This document shows, in pieces, positions 38,340-46,773 of a DNA stretch of 54,183 nucleotides. The position numbers were made by a program, and so were the translations under genes. Source of the stretch: Verrucomicrobiota bacterium (GTDB lineage Bacteria; Verrucomicrobiota; Verrucomicrobiia; Limisphaerales; JACRJZ01). The stretch's first letter is position 1, and each line of letters opens with the position of its first letter. A model generated the notes under the pieces. It was given only the letters and a program-made list of their open reading frames with translations, did no database searches and had not been told where the DNA came from. The DNA is taken from assembly GCA_016219875.1 (NCBI GenBank), contig JACRJZ010000086.1:1-54183 (forward strand). The letters run 5' to 3'.

Positions 38340-39431
38340 ATGGGACTGGAATACAAAGCCGTTCGGTGGAATCGCCAGAAGCGGATTTACGACTTCGCGC
38401 TCGTGGGCGGCGTGGGAGCGTTTCTCGTCCTGTTCACGGTGTCGACCAAAGTCCTGTTCCCCTTTGTCACCGGCGAGATCCTGCTAATGCGCGCGTTCGG
38501 TGCGGCAGCGTTCATTCTCCTCCACGTCGTCCTGTGCATCGGGCCGCTGTGCCGCTTGAACCCGAAGTTCCTCCCGCTGCTCTACAATCGCCGCCACGCC
38601 GGAGTGACGACGGGCCTGCTGGGTTTGGTTCACGCCACACTGGTCGTCGTGACTTACCACGCCGGCGGTGATACCAACCCAATCCTGAGCGTCTTCAAAG
38701 GCAGCCCGTTGACCGGTTCGATTGCGGGCGTGCCCTTCCAGCCGTTTGGTTTCTTCGCGCTGGTCATCCTGCTGCTGATGGCCGCGACGAGCCACGACTT
38801 CTGGCTCGCGAACCTCAGCGCGCCGGTGTGGAAGTCGCTCCACATGCTCGTCTATGCCGCCTACGCCCTGCTCGTGTTGCACGTCGCGTTCGGTGTGTTG
38901 CAGGCGGAGGTGAACCCGGTCTATGTCTTGGCCGTCGGAGGCGGCTTGGTCGTTGTGCTTGGATTGCACATCGCCGCCGCATTCAGAGAAGTTCCGACCG
39001 ACCGCGCCCCCGATAGCGCCGCTGGCGACGACGGCTTCGTTGATGCTTGCGCCGTTGCTGACATCCTGGAGAAGCGCGCCCGCATCATCTGTCTGTCCGG
39101 CGAGCGCGTCGCCATCTTCAAATACGACGGAAAGGTCTCTGCCGTCTCCAATGTCTGCCAACACCAAAATGGCCCGCTGGGCGAAGGGAAGGTCCTCGAT
39201 GGCTGTATCACCTGTCCGTGGCACGGCTATCAGTATCTGCCCGACACCGGTGCCTCGCCTCCGCCGTTCGTGGAAAAGGTGCCGACCTTCAACGTGCGCG
39301 TGAGGCACGGTCGCGTGTTCGTTCGTCCGAAACCGAACCCGCCTGGCACTCGGGCCGAACCGGCGCCAGTCGAAGCAGAGTCTCGTAGCAGCCGACTTGA
39401 GGAGGCTCTGACTTCAGCCTCGGAAAGATAA
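38340..39431 (+). CDS. Ferric-reductase-like transmembrane protein fused to a Rieske [2Fe-2S] domain
   Basis: This 363-residue protein has ~6 membrane helices with paired histidines suited to b-type haem (FILLHVVLCIG, RRHAGVTTGLLGLVHATLV, KSLHMLVYAAYALLVLHVAF). A C-terminal Rieske domain follows, with SNVCQHQNGPLGEG and CITCPWHGYQY supplying two Cys and two His for a [2Fe-2S] cluster. It would carry electrons between the cytoplasm and the membrane; donor and acceptor are unknown. The gene ends inside a palindromic repeat, which supplies its last ~18 codons (SRSSRLEEALTSASER). The partner gene starts 31 bp later. The arrangement recalls MsrQ-type haem proteins, and a methionine sulfoxide reductase lies just upstream. 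Confidence 0.85.
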   Translation: MGLEYKAVRWNRQKRIYDFALVGGVGAFLVLFTVSTKVLFPFVTGEILLMRAFGAAAFILLHVVLCIGPLCRLNPKFLPLLYNRRHAGVTTGLLGLVHATLVVVTYHAGGDTNPILSVFKGSPLTGSIAGVPFQPFGFFALVILLLMAATSHDFWLANLSAPVWKSLHMLVYAAYALLVLHVAFGVLQAEVNPVYVLAVGGGLVVVLGLHIAAAFREVPTDRAPDSAAGDDGFVDACAVADILEKRARIICLSGERVAIFKYDGKVSAVSNVCQHQNGPLGEGKVLDGCITCPWHGYQYLPDTGASPPPFVEKVPTFNVRVRHGRVFVRPKPNPPGTRAEPAPVEAESRSSRLEEALTSASER

Positions 39432-39456
39432 GGAGCCTCGCGACCTCGGCTGCTGC
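39385..39456. repeat. Palindromic repeat spanning the stop of the Rieske gene
   Basis: The left arm (39385-39408, gtagcagccgacttgagg onward) and right arm (39433-39456) are reverse complements at ~18 of 24 positions. The left arm is coding, the stop codon TAA lies in the loop at 39429-39431, and the right arm ends 6 bp before the next ATG at 39463. Confidence 0.7.
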
Positions 39457-39462
39457 GAAAAG

Positions 39463-40239
39463 ATGAACGACGAGTTCTACATCGGCTGGGAAGAAAGAGC
39501 GCCTTCAGGTATCGGCTCACAGGTGCGCCGGGCCGTTGCATTCTTGCTCGCCTTCGCTGTCGTGCTGGCCGTGCTGCTTGCCGTGGCGCAACGCACTATT
39601 GGCGTGAGCGTGTTCGAGTGGGGCAAGGTCAAGTCGTTCTCCGGCGTGTTGCGAAGCCAGCCCTATCCGCATCTCCTCGTTCCTCGACCGGGAGCGGTCA
39701 CCGGTCAGACTTCTTTTTCCAGCTACTACCTGGTGAAGCCATTCAAGTTCGGACTCGATGCCGGCCTCGCCCGGCGCCTTGACGGTAAATCCGTGAACTT
39801 GAAGGGAACCCTCATCTACCGTGGGAACCAGACGATGATCGAAGTCATCGGCGACTCCATCCAACAGCAGGACAACCCCAGTCAACTTATCGCCAGCGCT
39901 TCCACCACAGCGCCAGTCAATCTCGGCGAGCAAACACTCATCGGTGAAATCGTGGACAGCAAATGCTACCTCGGCGTGATGAACCCAGGGCAACTCACGC
40001 CGCACCGCGCGTGCGCCATTCGCTGCATCAGCGGCGGCATCCCGCCGGTGCTGCTGGTGCGTCAAACCAACGGCCCCGCGCTCTACTTTCTGCTCGTCTC
40101 CAGCGACGGCCGGCCAGTGAACAAACAAGTCCTGAACCTCGTCGCCGAACCGGTTCAAATCACCGGCGAAGTCGAACGCCAGGGCGAGCTGCTCATCCTC
40201 CGTGCCGACCCTGCGACCTATCGGCGGCTCGCGCGCTAA
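39463..40239 (+). CDS. Membrane-anchored partner protein of the Rieske module
   Basis: This 258-residue protein starts MNDEFYIGWEERAPSGIGSQ, has one strong helix (AFLLAFAVVLAVLLAVAQ) and a large outer domain. Within it is a striking conserved-looking motif, EIVDSKCYLGVMNPG followed by HRACAIRCISGGIPPVL, with three cysteines and a histidine that could bind a metal or form a disulfide relay. I recognise this motif as a recurring companion of Rieske/ferric-reductase genes but know no assigned function. A small OB-like beta region follows (PVQITGEVERQGELLILRAD). Confidence 0.7.
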   Translation: MNDEFYIGWEERAPSGIGSQVRRAVAFLLAFAVVLAVLLAVAQRTIGVSVFEWGKVKSFSGVLRSQPYPHLLVPRPGAVTGQTSFSSYYLVKPFKFGLDAGLARRLDGKSVNLKGTLIYRGNQTMIEVIGDSIQQQDNPSQLIASASTTAPVNLGEQTLIGEIVDSKCYLGVMNPGQLTPHRACAIRCISGGIPPVLLVRQTNGPALYFLLVSSDGRPVNKQVLNLVAEPVQITGEVERQGELLILRADPATYRRLAR

Positions 40240-40299
40240 GCAGTGACGACGCTCCAACTCACCCGTAAGCAGCACGGTTCTCGCGCGACCAACTTGGCG

Positions 40300-41379
40300 A
40301 TGAATGAGCCGACTCTTGCCAGACAGCGCACCCAATGGGGTGCCACGCTCACGCTGCTCCTTGTGTTTCTCGCCGCATCGCTGTCTTTGCGGGCCGCGGT
40401 GCGCGAGGTCGGAGCGATTGGGCTGACGGTCGGTGACCTCGACCGCGAGTTGGAGTTCTACACCAGGATATTGCCGTTCGAGAAAGTGTCGGAGTCGAGG
40501 ACCGCTCCGGGCGCAGCGGACGAATTGCTCGGCTTGAGCAGCACGCAAACGCACAGCGCGAAGCTGAAGCTGGGCGACGAGCAGATCACGCTCACGGAGC
40601 ATTTGGCAAAGAAGGGCCGTCCCATCCCAGCGGACTCACGCAGCTTTGACCATTGGTTTCAGCACATCGCCATCGTGGTGCGCGACATGGACGCGGCCTA
40701 CGCGCATCTGCGTCGGCACAAAGTCAAACACGTCTCCACCGCGCCGCAGACGTTGCCGGCGTGGAACAAGGATGCGGGCGGCATCAAAGCGTTCTACTTC
40801 CTCGACCCGGAGGACCACGTGCTGGAGATCATCTGGTTCCCGCCGGGCAAGGGCGACTCGAAGTGGCAGCGGTCCACCACCAACGTGTTCCTTGGCATCG
40901 ACCACACGGCCATTGTCGTGAGCGACACCGACGGCAGCCTTGCTTTCTATCGCGACCTGCTGGGAATGCGCGTGGTTGGCGGGGCGGAGAACTACGGCGT
41001 CGAGCAGGAGCATCTGAACCAAGTCTTCGGCGCGCGACTGCGCATCACCGCACTGCGGGCCGAGCGCGGGCCGGGCATCGAATTCCTCGAATACCTCGCT
41101 CCACCGGGCGGGCGGGCACTTCCCGCGAACGTCAAGGCGAACGACCTCGTCTTTTGGCACACGCGGCTGTTGGTCGATGGGCTGGACGACTTCGCCCGCC
41201 AACTGCGTCAAGGGGAGACCAAGTTCGTCTCAACCCGCGTTGTGCCTGTGCCGGGCGATCACTCAGACGCCAGCCGCAGCGTCATCGTCCGGGATTCGGA
41301 CGGGCACGCCTTGCAGTTGGTCGAGCCTGGTAGCAGCCGAGGTCACGAGGTTCTGACTTCAACGGTGAACGCTGAATGA
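40300..41379 (+). CDS. Exported two-domain VOC (glyoxalase-fold) protein
   Basis: This 359-residue protein has a signal peptide (ATLTLLLVFLAASLSLRAA) and two vicinal-oxygen-chelate modules. The first begins VGAIGLTVGDLDRELEFYT and the second LGIDHTAIVVSDTDGSLAFY. Metal-ligand candidates are His in WFQHIAIVV, Glu in DHVLEIIWF, His in GIDHTAI and Glu in GIEFLEYLAP. Likely roles are ring cleavage, isomerisation or binding of small oxygenated compounds outside the cytoplasm. ATG 40300 was preferred over GTG 40243 because it leaves a compact signal peptide. The last 16 codons (GSSRGHEVLTSTVNAE) are translated repeat. Confidence 0.82.
   Translation: MNEPTLARQRTQWGATLTLLLVFLAASLSLRAAVREVGAIGLTVGDLDRELEFYTRILPFEKVSESRTAPGAADELLGLSSTQTHSAKLKLGDEQITLTEHLAKKGRPIPADSRSFDHWFQHIAIVVRDMDAAYAHLRRHKVKHVSTAPQTLPAWNKDAGGIKAFYFLDPEDHVLEIIWFPPGKGDSKWQRSTTNVFLGIDHTAIVVSDTDGSLAFYRDLLGMRVVGGAENYGVEQEHLNQVFGARLRITALRAERGPGIEFLEYLAPPGGRALPANVKANDLVFWHTRLLVDGLDDFARQLRQGETKFVSTRVVPVPGDHSDASRSVIVRDSDGHALQLVEPGSSRGHEVLTSTVNAE
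41330..41364. repeat. Half-copy of the gtagcagccga repeat at the end of the VOC gene
   Basis: gtagcagccgaggtcacg followed by aggttctgacttcaacg matches the left arm and loop of the repeat at 39385. It supplies the C-terminal codons of the VOC gene; no right arm is present. Confidence 0.65.
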
Positions 41380-41480
41380 GTCGCTACACGGCGGCGGCCT
41401 CGAACTGTTGAAAGGTTCTCCGCCCCAGCCCGACTCACTCACGCACAACAATGCAACAACCGAACAATACGAAACTGACA

Positions 41481-42503
41481 ATGAAAAAGACGCTCTTCAC
41501 ATTGGTCGCGGCGCTCTCGCTGGCGGGCGCTGCCTTGGCTGACCACGAACCAGGCCACAAGGTTCTCGTTCTGAAGAACAGGAACGGCGTCGCCATCCTC
41601 GGCTACGACGCCGTGGCTTACTTCACGGACAACAAACCGGCGCAGGGGAGCCCGAAGTTCTCCTCCGAATACGAAGGTGCAAATTACCACTTCGCCTCCA
41701 CGGAACACAAAGCCCTGTTCGACGCGAATCCCGCGAAGTATGCGCCCGCTTACGGCGGCTATTGCGGCTACGCGGCGAGCATTGACCGGCTCTCGCCCAT
41801 CAGCCCGGAGTGGTTTCAGATCATCGACGGCCGCCTCATCCTTCAGCACAACAAGAAGGCCTACGACAAGTTCAACGCCGACCTCAAAGGCAACCTCGCC
41901 AAAGCCGATCAGAACTGGCCCGGCCTGCTCATCCGCAATGGCACCGGCGGCAAGACGCTGGTGAACATCAACCGCAAAGGTGTTGCGCTCGAAGGCCGCG
42001 ATCCGGTTAGCTATTTCACCGACGGCAAGCCCGCCAAGGGCGACCCGAAGATCGAAGCGACTTACAACGGCGCGCTCTATCATTTTGTGTCGCAAGAGCA
42101 CCGCGAGACCTTCGAGCGGAGCCCGGCGAAATACGCGCCTGCTTTCGGCGGCTTTTGCGGCTACGCGGCTTCGATCAACAAGGTCAAGCCGGTGGATGTG
42201 AACCTTTGGTCCATCGTGGATGACCGCCTGATTCTCCAGCATTCAAAGAAGGCCGTGGAGCTTTGGAACAAGGACGTGCGTGGAAACCTTGACATGGCCG
42301 ACCGCAACTGGCCTGGATTGGTGGAACATGCCACCGCCGGGACCATGGCAAACTCCAAGTATCCGCTCACCTGGCCCGGTTTCTACGATTACACCAGTCT
42401 GAGTCGCCGCCTCCCGCCAATGGGCGGTGGCTCGATGACAGCTCACAACGCCAGTCTGGAACGAACCCCGATGCCCAGTGACCTCGACTGGCCGGGATTC
42501 TGA
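41481..42503 (+). CDS. Exported protein with two YHS domains
   Basis: This ~340-residue protein has a signal peptide (MKKTLFTLVAALSLAGAALA) and two tandem YHS modules. Each contains GYDAVAYFTDNKPAQG-like or GRDPVSYFTDGKPAKG sequence, YHFAS..EHKALF or YHFVSQEHRETF, KYAPAYGGYCGYAAS or KYAPAFGGFCGYAAS, and a tail ADQNWPGL or ADRNWPGL. The repeat of Asp, His and Cys positions suggests metal (copper or other soft metal) binding in the periplasm. ATG 41481 was preferred over ATG 41451 because it starts the signal. A unique C-terminal stretch has Trp/Pro-rich WPGFYDYTSLSRR and ends DLDWPGF. A single-YHS paralogue lies at 48737. Confidence 0.85.
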   Translation: MKKTLFTLVAALSLAGAALADHEPGHKVLVLKNRNGVAILGYDAVAYFTDNKPAQGSPKFSSEYEGANYHFASTEHKALFDANPAKYAPAYGGYCGYAASIDRLSPISPEWFQIIDGRLILQHNKKAYDKFNADLKGNLAKADQNWPGLLIRNGTGGKTLVNINRKGVALEGRDPVSYFTDGKPAKGDPKIEATYNGALYHFVSQEHRETFERSPAKYAPAFGGFCGYAASINKVKPVDVNLWSIVDDRLILQHSKKAVELWNKDVRGNLDMADRNWPGLVEHATAGTMANSKYPLTWPGFYDYTSLSRRLPPMGGGSMTAHNASLERTPMPSDLDWPGF

Positions 42504-42537
42504 ACTCCTCCCTCATTCCTCCTTGAACCAACAGACC

Positions 42538-43122
42538 ATGAACACGCCCTTGAACAGAGTAGTCTTGGCCTTCCTGCTCACCGTCACCAGCGCTGCCCTT
42601 GCTTTTGCCGGTGGAGACGTGGCGATCAAATCCACGCTCACCCTTGAAGGCGCGAGGAAGGCCGCCGAAGCCGCCGTGGCTTTCGCAAACTCCAACGGCG
42701 CGCCAGGTAGCGCCATTGCGGTCGTGGACGACGGCGGGCATTTGCTCTACTTCGTCCGGCTGGACGGTACTTTCACCGGAAGCCCGAACATTTCCATCGG
42801 CAAGGCAAAGACCGCGGCCTTGTTCCGAAGGCCGACGGGCGATTTCGAGAGCCTCGTCAACAAGGGTCGTTTTGCCATGACCGCGTTGCCTCCAGACTTC
42901 ACGCCGCTGCAAGGCGGTGTGCCCATCAAGCATGGCGGCCAAGTCATCGGCGCTATCGGCGTGAGCGGGGCGAAGAGCGCAGCGCAGGACGAAGAGGTAG
43001 CCCTGGCCGGCGCCCGCGCGATTGAAGGCAACGGAAACGCGGCGGCTGGAATCGGAGTGGAACCAGGCCACCCCACAGCAAGCCGCGAAACCATGGCGGC
43101 GCGGGAGTCAGCGCGGTTCTGA
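42538..43122 (+). CDS. Exported HbpS/GlcG-family protein
   Basis: This 194-residue protein has a signal peptide (VVLAFLLTVTSAALAFAGG) followed by a single GlcG/HbpS domain: LTLEGARKAAEAAVAFANSN, IAVVDDGGHLLYFVRLDG, SIGKAKTAALFRRPTG, GGVPIKHGGQVIGAIGVSG and AQDEEVALAG. HbpS-type proteins bind haem or sense redox conditions outside the cell and can modulate a sensor. It lies 34 bp after the double-YHS gene, so the two are probably co-transcribed, consistent with metal or haem handling. Confidence 0.87.
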   Translation: MNTPLNRVVLAFLLTVTSAALAFAGGDVAIKSTLTLEGARKAAEAAVAFANSNGAPGSAIAVVDDGGHLLYFVRLDGTFTGSPNISIGKAKTAALFRRPTGDFESLVNKGRFAMTALPPDFTPLQGGVPIKHGGQVIGAIGVSGAKSAAQDEEVALAGARAIEGNGNAAAGIGVEPGHPTASRETMAARESARF

Positions 43123-43156
43123 GACCGCTTGCATCCACAGCGGATCCTTACGACAA

Positions 43157-43179
43157 CCGGCGGGCGCGACACCCGCCGG
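43157..43179 (+). terminator. GC-rich hairpin after the HbpS gene
   Basis: A perfect 8-bp stem, ccggcggg (43157-43164) with cccgccgg (43172-43179), closes a 7-base loop. It lies 34 bp after the stop. There is no strong U-run, so it may act as a weak terminator or mRNA-stabilising hairpin. Confidence 0.45.
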
Positions 43180-43297
43180 CATTGCTTTGCTGGCGGTGGT
43201 CCTCATGCGGTCGCATTCCGGCAGGCCGCATTCCGGCGTTTGATTCGGCCCCGTGGCAGTGTTATCAGTTCACGTCCGGGATCGAATCGGATTTCTG

Positions 43298-45868
43298 ATG
43301 AGCACACGCGTTTTTGACAATGGAGCGGAGCGGTCGGTCACTGCACGTGGCGCGACCGATGGGAATGGTTCCGAAGCATTGCTGCGCGCCCTCGCGGAAG
43401 GAACGGCAGGAGTGACAGGCCAGGAGTTCTTCCGGTCTCTCGCCAAGCACGCGGCCCAGGCGGTGGGAGTGCGCTATGCGTTCCTGGCCGAGTGTCTGGC
43501 GGACAACCGCGCTCAGGCGCTGGCCTTCTGGGCAGATGACGATTTTGGCAACGATTTCAACTACGACCTGACGGGCACGCCGTGCGCCAACGTGGTGCGC
43601 GGGCAGGCGTGCCATTACGGCGAGTGCCTGCAGCAGCTCTTCCCGGCGGACAAGGATCTCGTCACGTTCGGCGCACACAGCTACCTGGGCGTGCCGCTGT
43701 TCGACGCGAGACGGCGCGTCATCGGGCACCTTGTCATCATGGACGACAAGCCGATGCCGCGCGACCCGCTCACGCTGTCGGTGCTCGAAGTTTTTGCCAG
43801 TCGGGCCGGCGCCGAGTTGGAGCGGCAGCAGGGGGAGGCGGAATTGCGCCGGCTGACGGTCGAAATGGAGGCGGTGCTCAACGTCAACCGCGCCATCTGC
43901 CGGCATCTCGAACGCGATGAACTCTTCGGCGCGCTGGCGGATTGCCTGCGCGGGGTGCTGCACCACGATCGCTTCGGCATCGAACTGCCCATCGAGGGCA
44001 ACCGTCTCCAAGGCCATCTGCTCACGCCCAGTGGAGCGGGCGCGCGGCCGACACGCGTCAAGGTGCTGCCGGGGCAGGGCACGGCCTGCAACTGGGTGCT
44101 GCAAAACCGGCAATGGCTGGTCGGTGCCACGCGCGACGAGCTGCGGGGACGCTTTCCGCTCACGTTCGAGGTGATGGCGACGGAAGGCATGGAATCTCTT
44201 GCCGCCCTGCCGCTGGTCAGCGGGGACGTTGCGCGCGGCGTGCTGTTCTTCATGGCGGCGGAACGCGGGGCCTACCGGGAGTTGCGGCGCGGATTGGTCG
44301 AGCAAGTGGCCAGTGCGGTGGCGGCGGCGCTGGACAATTGCCTGGCGCACGAAGAATTGCGGCAGCAGTCCAAGCAAGCCCTGGCGGAAAGCGATGAGCG
44401 ATTCCGGGATTTGTTCGACGAGGCTCCGATTGCCTACGTGCATGAGCGGCTGGATACGTGTTTCATCCGGGCCAATTGCGCGGCGACGAGGATTCTGGGA
44501 ATCAAGCCCGAGGAAGTTGTCGGAACCTACGGGAAGTCGTTCATTCCCGACACGCCCGAGGCACAGCGGCGCGTACGCGAGGCGCTCGCCTCCATCGGCC
44601 GCGGCACGGACACCAGCGGGGTCGTGCTCGAACTGCGCCGCAAGGACAACGGCAAACCGATTTGGATTCAGTGGTGGTCGCGGCCAGACCCCAGCGGCAC
44701 GTACACGCGCACGATGTTCATCGACATCACCGAGCGCGTGCTGATGCAGCAGGAACAGGTTCGACTTCAAGCGCAGAATAGTTACCTGCAGGAGGAGATT
44801 CGCAGCGAACACAACTTCGACGAAATCGTAGGGAACAGCCCCGCATTGCTCGATGTGCTGCGGCAGGTGGATCAAGTTGCGCCGGCCGACTCCACCGCAC
44901 TCATCGTGGGTGAAACCGGCACGGGCAAGGAACTGATCGCGCGCGCCATTCACGACCGCAGCGGACGCAAAGATCGTCCGTTGGTGAAAGTGAACTGCGG
45001 TGCCATCAGCGCGGGTCTGGTCGAAAGCGAACTCTTCGGCCACGTCAAAGGCGCGTTCACCGGCGCGCTGGCCAATCGCGACGGCCGGTTCAAGGTCGCC
45101 GATGGCGGCACCATCTTCCTGGACGAAGTGGGCGAACTGCCGCTGGAGACGCAGGTGAAGCTGTTGCGCGTGTTGCAGGAGCAGGAGTTCGAGCCCATTG
45201 GCAGCAGCAAAACCGTCAAGGTGGACGTGCGCATCATCGCGGCGACCAACCGCGACCTGAACGTGGCCGTCGCCGAAGGCAAGTTCCGTCGCGATCTCTA
45301 CTACCGGCTGAACGTGTTTCCCCTCCACGTCCCGCCGTTGCGCGAGCGTGCCTCTGACTTGCCGTTGCTGGTGACCTTCTTCCTGCAACGTCTTGCCAAG
45401 AAGCTGGGCAAGCCGGTGAAGCAAGTCTCGGAAGAAACCATGCGCCGACTGGCGGGCTACCCGTGGCCCGGCAACATCCGCGAACTGCAAAACGTCATCG
45501 AGAGGGCCATTTTGCTGTCGCCCGGCGATAGCCTACAACTCGCCGCCGATTTCTGTCTTGCGCCGGCCGCTGCCGCGCCCGTGGCCCGCGCCGCATCACC
45601 CGTCGCAGGCGAGTGGACCAAGCCCGCTTCGGACTCCGGCGTCCGACACGCAAGCACCCAAGTGGGTCTGAGACCTCTCGCGCCGGTCACCGGCGGCAAT
45701 GGCGGCGCTTCGCTTGAAGACGTCGAGCGTCGGCACATTGAATCCGTGCTGACGCAAACCAACTGGATGATCGAAGGGGAGCGAGGAGCAGCTAGAGTGC
45801 TGAAGCTGAATCCCAGCACTCTCCGCAGCCGCATGCAGAAACTCGGCGTCAAACGGCCGACGAAGTAG
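43298..45868 (+). CDS. Sigma-54-dependent regulator (GAF-GAF-PAS-AAA+-HTH)
   Basis: This 856-residue FhlA-like enhancer-binding protein has two N-terminal GAF-like domains (~30-190 and ~205-355), a PAS domain (~375-490, DLFDEAPIAYVHERLDTCFI), and a central AAA+ domain. The latter has Walker A GETGTGKELIARAIH, the sigma-54 contact loop GAFTGA (HVKGAFTGALANRDG), Walker B GGTIFLDEVGELPLET and the arginine-finger region (RRDLYYRLNVFPLHVPPLRE). It ends in a Fis-type HTH (LEDVERRHIESVL, then GAARVLKLNPSTLRSRMQKL). It activates sigma-54 promoters in response to a small-molecule or redox signal sensed by GAF/PAS. I could not find a convincing -24/-12 promoter nearby, so its targets are unknown. Confidence 0.92.
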   Translation: MSTRVFDNGAERSVTARGATDGNGSEALLRALAEGTAGVTGQEFFRSLAKHAAQAVGVRYAFLAECLADNRAQALAFWADDDFGNDFNYDLTGTPCANVVRGQACHYGECLQQLFPADKDLVTFGAHSYLGVPLFDARRRVIGHLVIMDDKPMPRDPLTLSVLEVFASRAGAELERQQGEAELRRLTVEMEAVLNVNRAICRHLERDELFGALADCLRGVLHHDRFGIELPIEGNRLQGHLLTPSGAGARPTRVKVLPGQGTACNWVLQNRQWLVGATRDELRGRFPLTFEVMATEGMESLAALPLVSGDVARGVLFFMAAERGAYRELRRGLVEQVASAVAAALDNCLAHEELRQQSKQALAESDERFRDLFDEAPIAYVHERLDTCFIRANCAATRILGIKPEEVVGTYGKSFIPDTPEAQRRVREALASIGRGTDTSGVVLELRRKDNGKPIWIQWWSRPDPSGTYTRTMFIDITERVLMQQEQVRLQAQNSYLQEEIRSEHNFDEIVGNSPALLDVLRQVDQVAPADSTALIVGETGTGKELIARAIHDRSGRKDRPLVKVNCGAISAGLVESELFGHVKGAFTGALANRDGRFKVADGGTIFLDEVGELPLETQVKLLRVLQEQEFEPIGSSKTVKVDVRIIAATNRDLNVAVAEGKFRRDLYYRLNVFPLHVPPLRERASDLPLLVTFFLQRLAKKLGKPVKQVSEETMRRLAGYPWPGNIRELQNVIERAILLSPGDSLQLAADFCLAPAAAAPVARAASPVAGEWTKPASDSGVRHASTQVGLRPLAPVTGGNGGASLEDVERRHIESVLTQTNWMIEGERGAARVLKLNPSTLRSRMQKLGVKRPTK

Positions 45869-46139
45869 GGTTGGCGCTGGGCAGGGTCTTCAACTGCGTT
45901 TCCACGAACAGCGAACAGGCGACGAAGACAACGCCCCGCGACCGGAGGCTGGAAAGCAGCACCGCGCCGTTGGCGTCCAGATACTCGACTTGCGCGAGAT
46001 CGAGCTTCAGCACCTGGCCTGCCTGCAGAACTCTTTCACACGCGTGCCTCGCTTCGGCGACCCAGGGACCGGAGATGTTCCCTTCCAGCCGGAGAGTGAC
46101 ACTGTGGTTCGGCGGGTGAACTTCGGAGATTCTCAGCAT
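45849..46139 (-). CDS. STAS-domain protein (anti-sigma-antagonist-like)
   Basis: This 96-residue protein starts MLRISEVHPPNHSVTLRLEG and contains an STAS fold: VLKLDLAQVEYLDANGAVLL is the segment where SpoIIAA-like proteins carry the phosphorylatable Ser, here replaced by Asn-Gly (DANGAVLL). It may be non-phosphorylated or signal differently. It starts 7 bp after the stop of the ECF sigma gene, so they form an operon. Its 3' end overlaps the sigma-54 regulator convergently by 20 bp. Confidence 0.8.
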   Translation of the reverse strand: MLRISEVHPPNHSVTLRLEGNISGPWVAEARHACERVLQAGQVLKLDLAQVEYLDANGAVLLSSLRSRGVVFVACSLFVETQLKTLPSANPTSSAV

Positions 46140-46146
46140 ACGCAAA

Positions 46147-46773
46147 TCACGCGTTGACCGACTTCGAGCGTGGCCGGTTTTCCCCGCCACTCCACCAGCC
46201 GGCGAGTTGCTCGCGCAGTTGCTTGCGTGCCCGGTGCAGCATCACCCAAAGGTTGTTCTCCGAAATGTCGAGGGCAGCGCAGACTTCGCGGTTCGGACGC
46301 TCTTCCACTTCGTACATCTGGAAGACCTGCGCCAAGCGGGCTGGGAGTTTACCCAGCGCCAGTTCGAGATTGCTGCGGAACTCGGCGAGTTCCATCCGCC
46401 GGCTGGGGGACAAGCACTCCTCAGCTACGTCGTGCAGCCACAGGGTGGAGTCCTCCCACAGGTCCTGGCCGTCGCGCGGCGAGGGCGGTTCACTGCGGAC
46501 GGCGCGCTCGCGGCAGGCGCGGCGGAGGTGATCATAGATCTTGTGGCGCAGGATGCCGACCAGCCAGGTCCGTTCGGAGGATTGGCCGGCGAAGCGGTCG
46601 CGGGCCTTGAGAGCGGCCAGGAAAGTCTCCTGAACCAGATCCTCGGCCACGCCGGCGTCGCGGACTTGACCGATGGCGAAGTGAAACAGGTAATCACCGT
46701 GGGTTTCCACCCAGTTACAGCCAGTTTCGGAGCCGAAACCAGGATTTACAGTTGCGCTTGCGGGAGCATTCAT
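46147..46773 (-). CDS. ECF-type RNA polymerase sigma factor
   Basis: This 208-residue sigma-70-family factor starts MNAPASATVNPGFGSETGCN. Region 2 includes DYLFHFAIGQVRDAGVAEDL, VQETFLAALKARDRFAGQSS and ERTWLVGILRHKIYDHLRRA (the RTWL..I..N/HK pattern). Region 4 is LGKLPARLAQVFQMYEVEER followed by the HTH VCAALDISENNLWVMLHRAR. It should drive an envelope or oxidative-stress regulon. ATG 46773 was chosen because upstream frame extension lacks sigma sequence. An anti-sigma factor is not visible; the STAS protein downstream may take part in control. Confidence 0.92.
   Translation of the reverse strand: MNAPASATVNPGFGSETGCNWVETHGDYLFHFAIGQVRDAGVAEDLVQETFLAALKARDRFAGQSSERTWLVGILRHKIYDHLRRACRERAVRSEPPSPRDGQDLWEDSTLWLHDVAEECLSPSRRMELAEFRSNLELALGKLPARLAQVFQMYEVEERPNREVCAALDISENNLWVMLHRARKQLREQLAGWWSGGENRPRSKSVNA

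Noticed and set aside
43180..43297. Sigma-54 promoter (-24/-12) before the sigma-54 regulator, and twin gcattccggc motifs at 43213 and 43228
   Set aside because: The GG/GC spacing and TTGC element do not fit; the two 10-base copies are suggestive only of a binding site and too few to support a call.
43265..45490. Long minus-strand open frame (741 codons) opposite the sigma-54 regulator
   Set aside because: The plus strand encodes a complete, motif-rich regulator; the antisense frame is Arg/His/Gln-rich shadow sequence from high GC.
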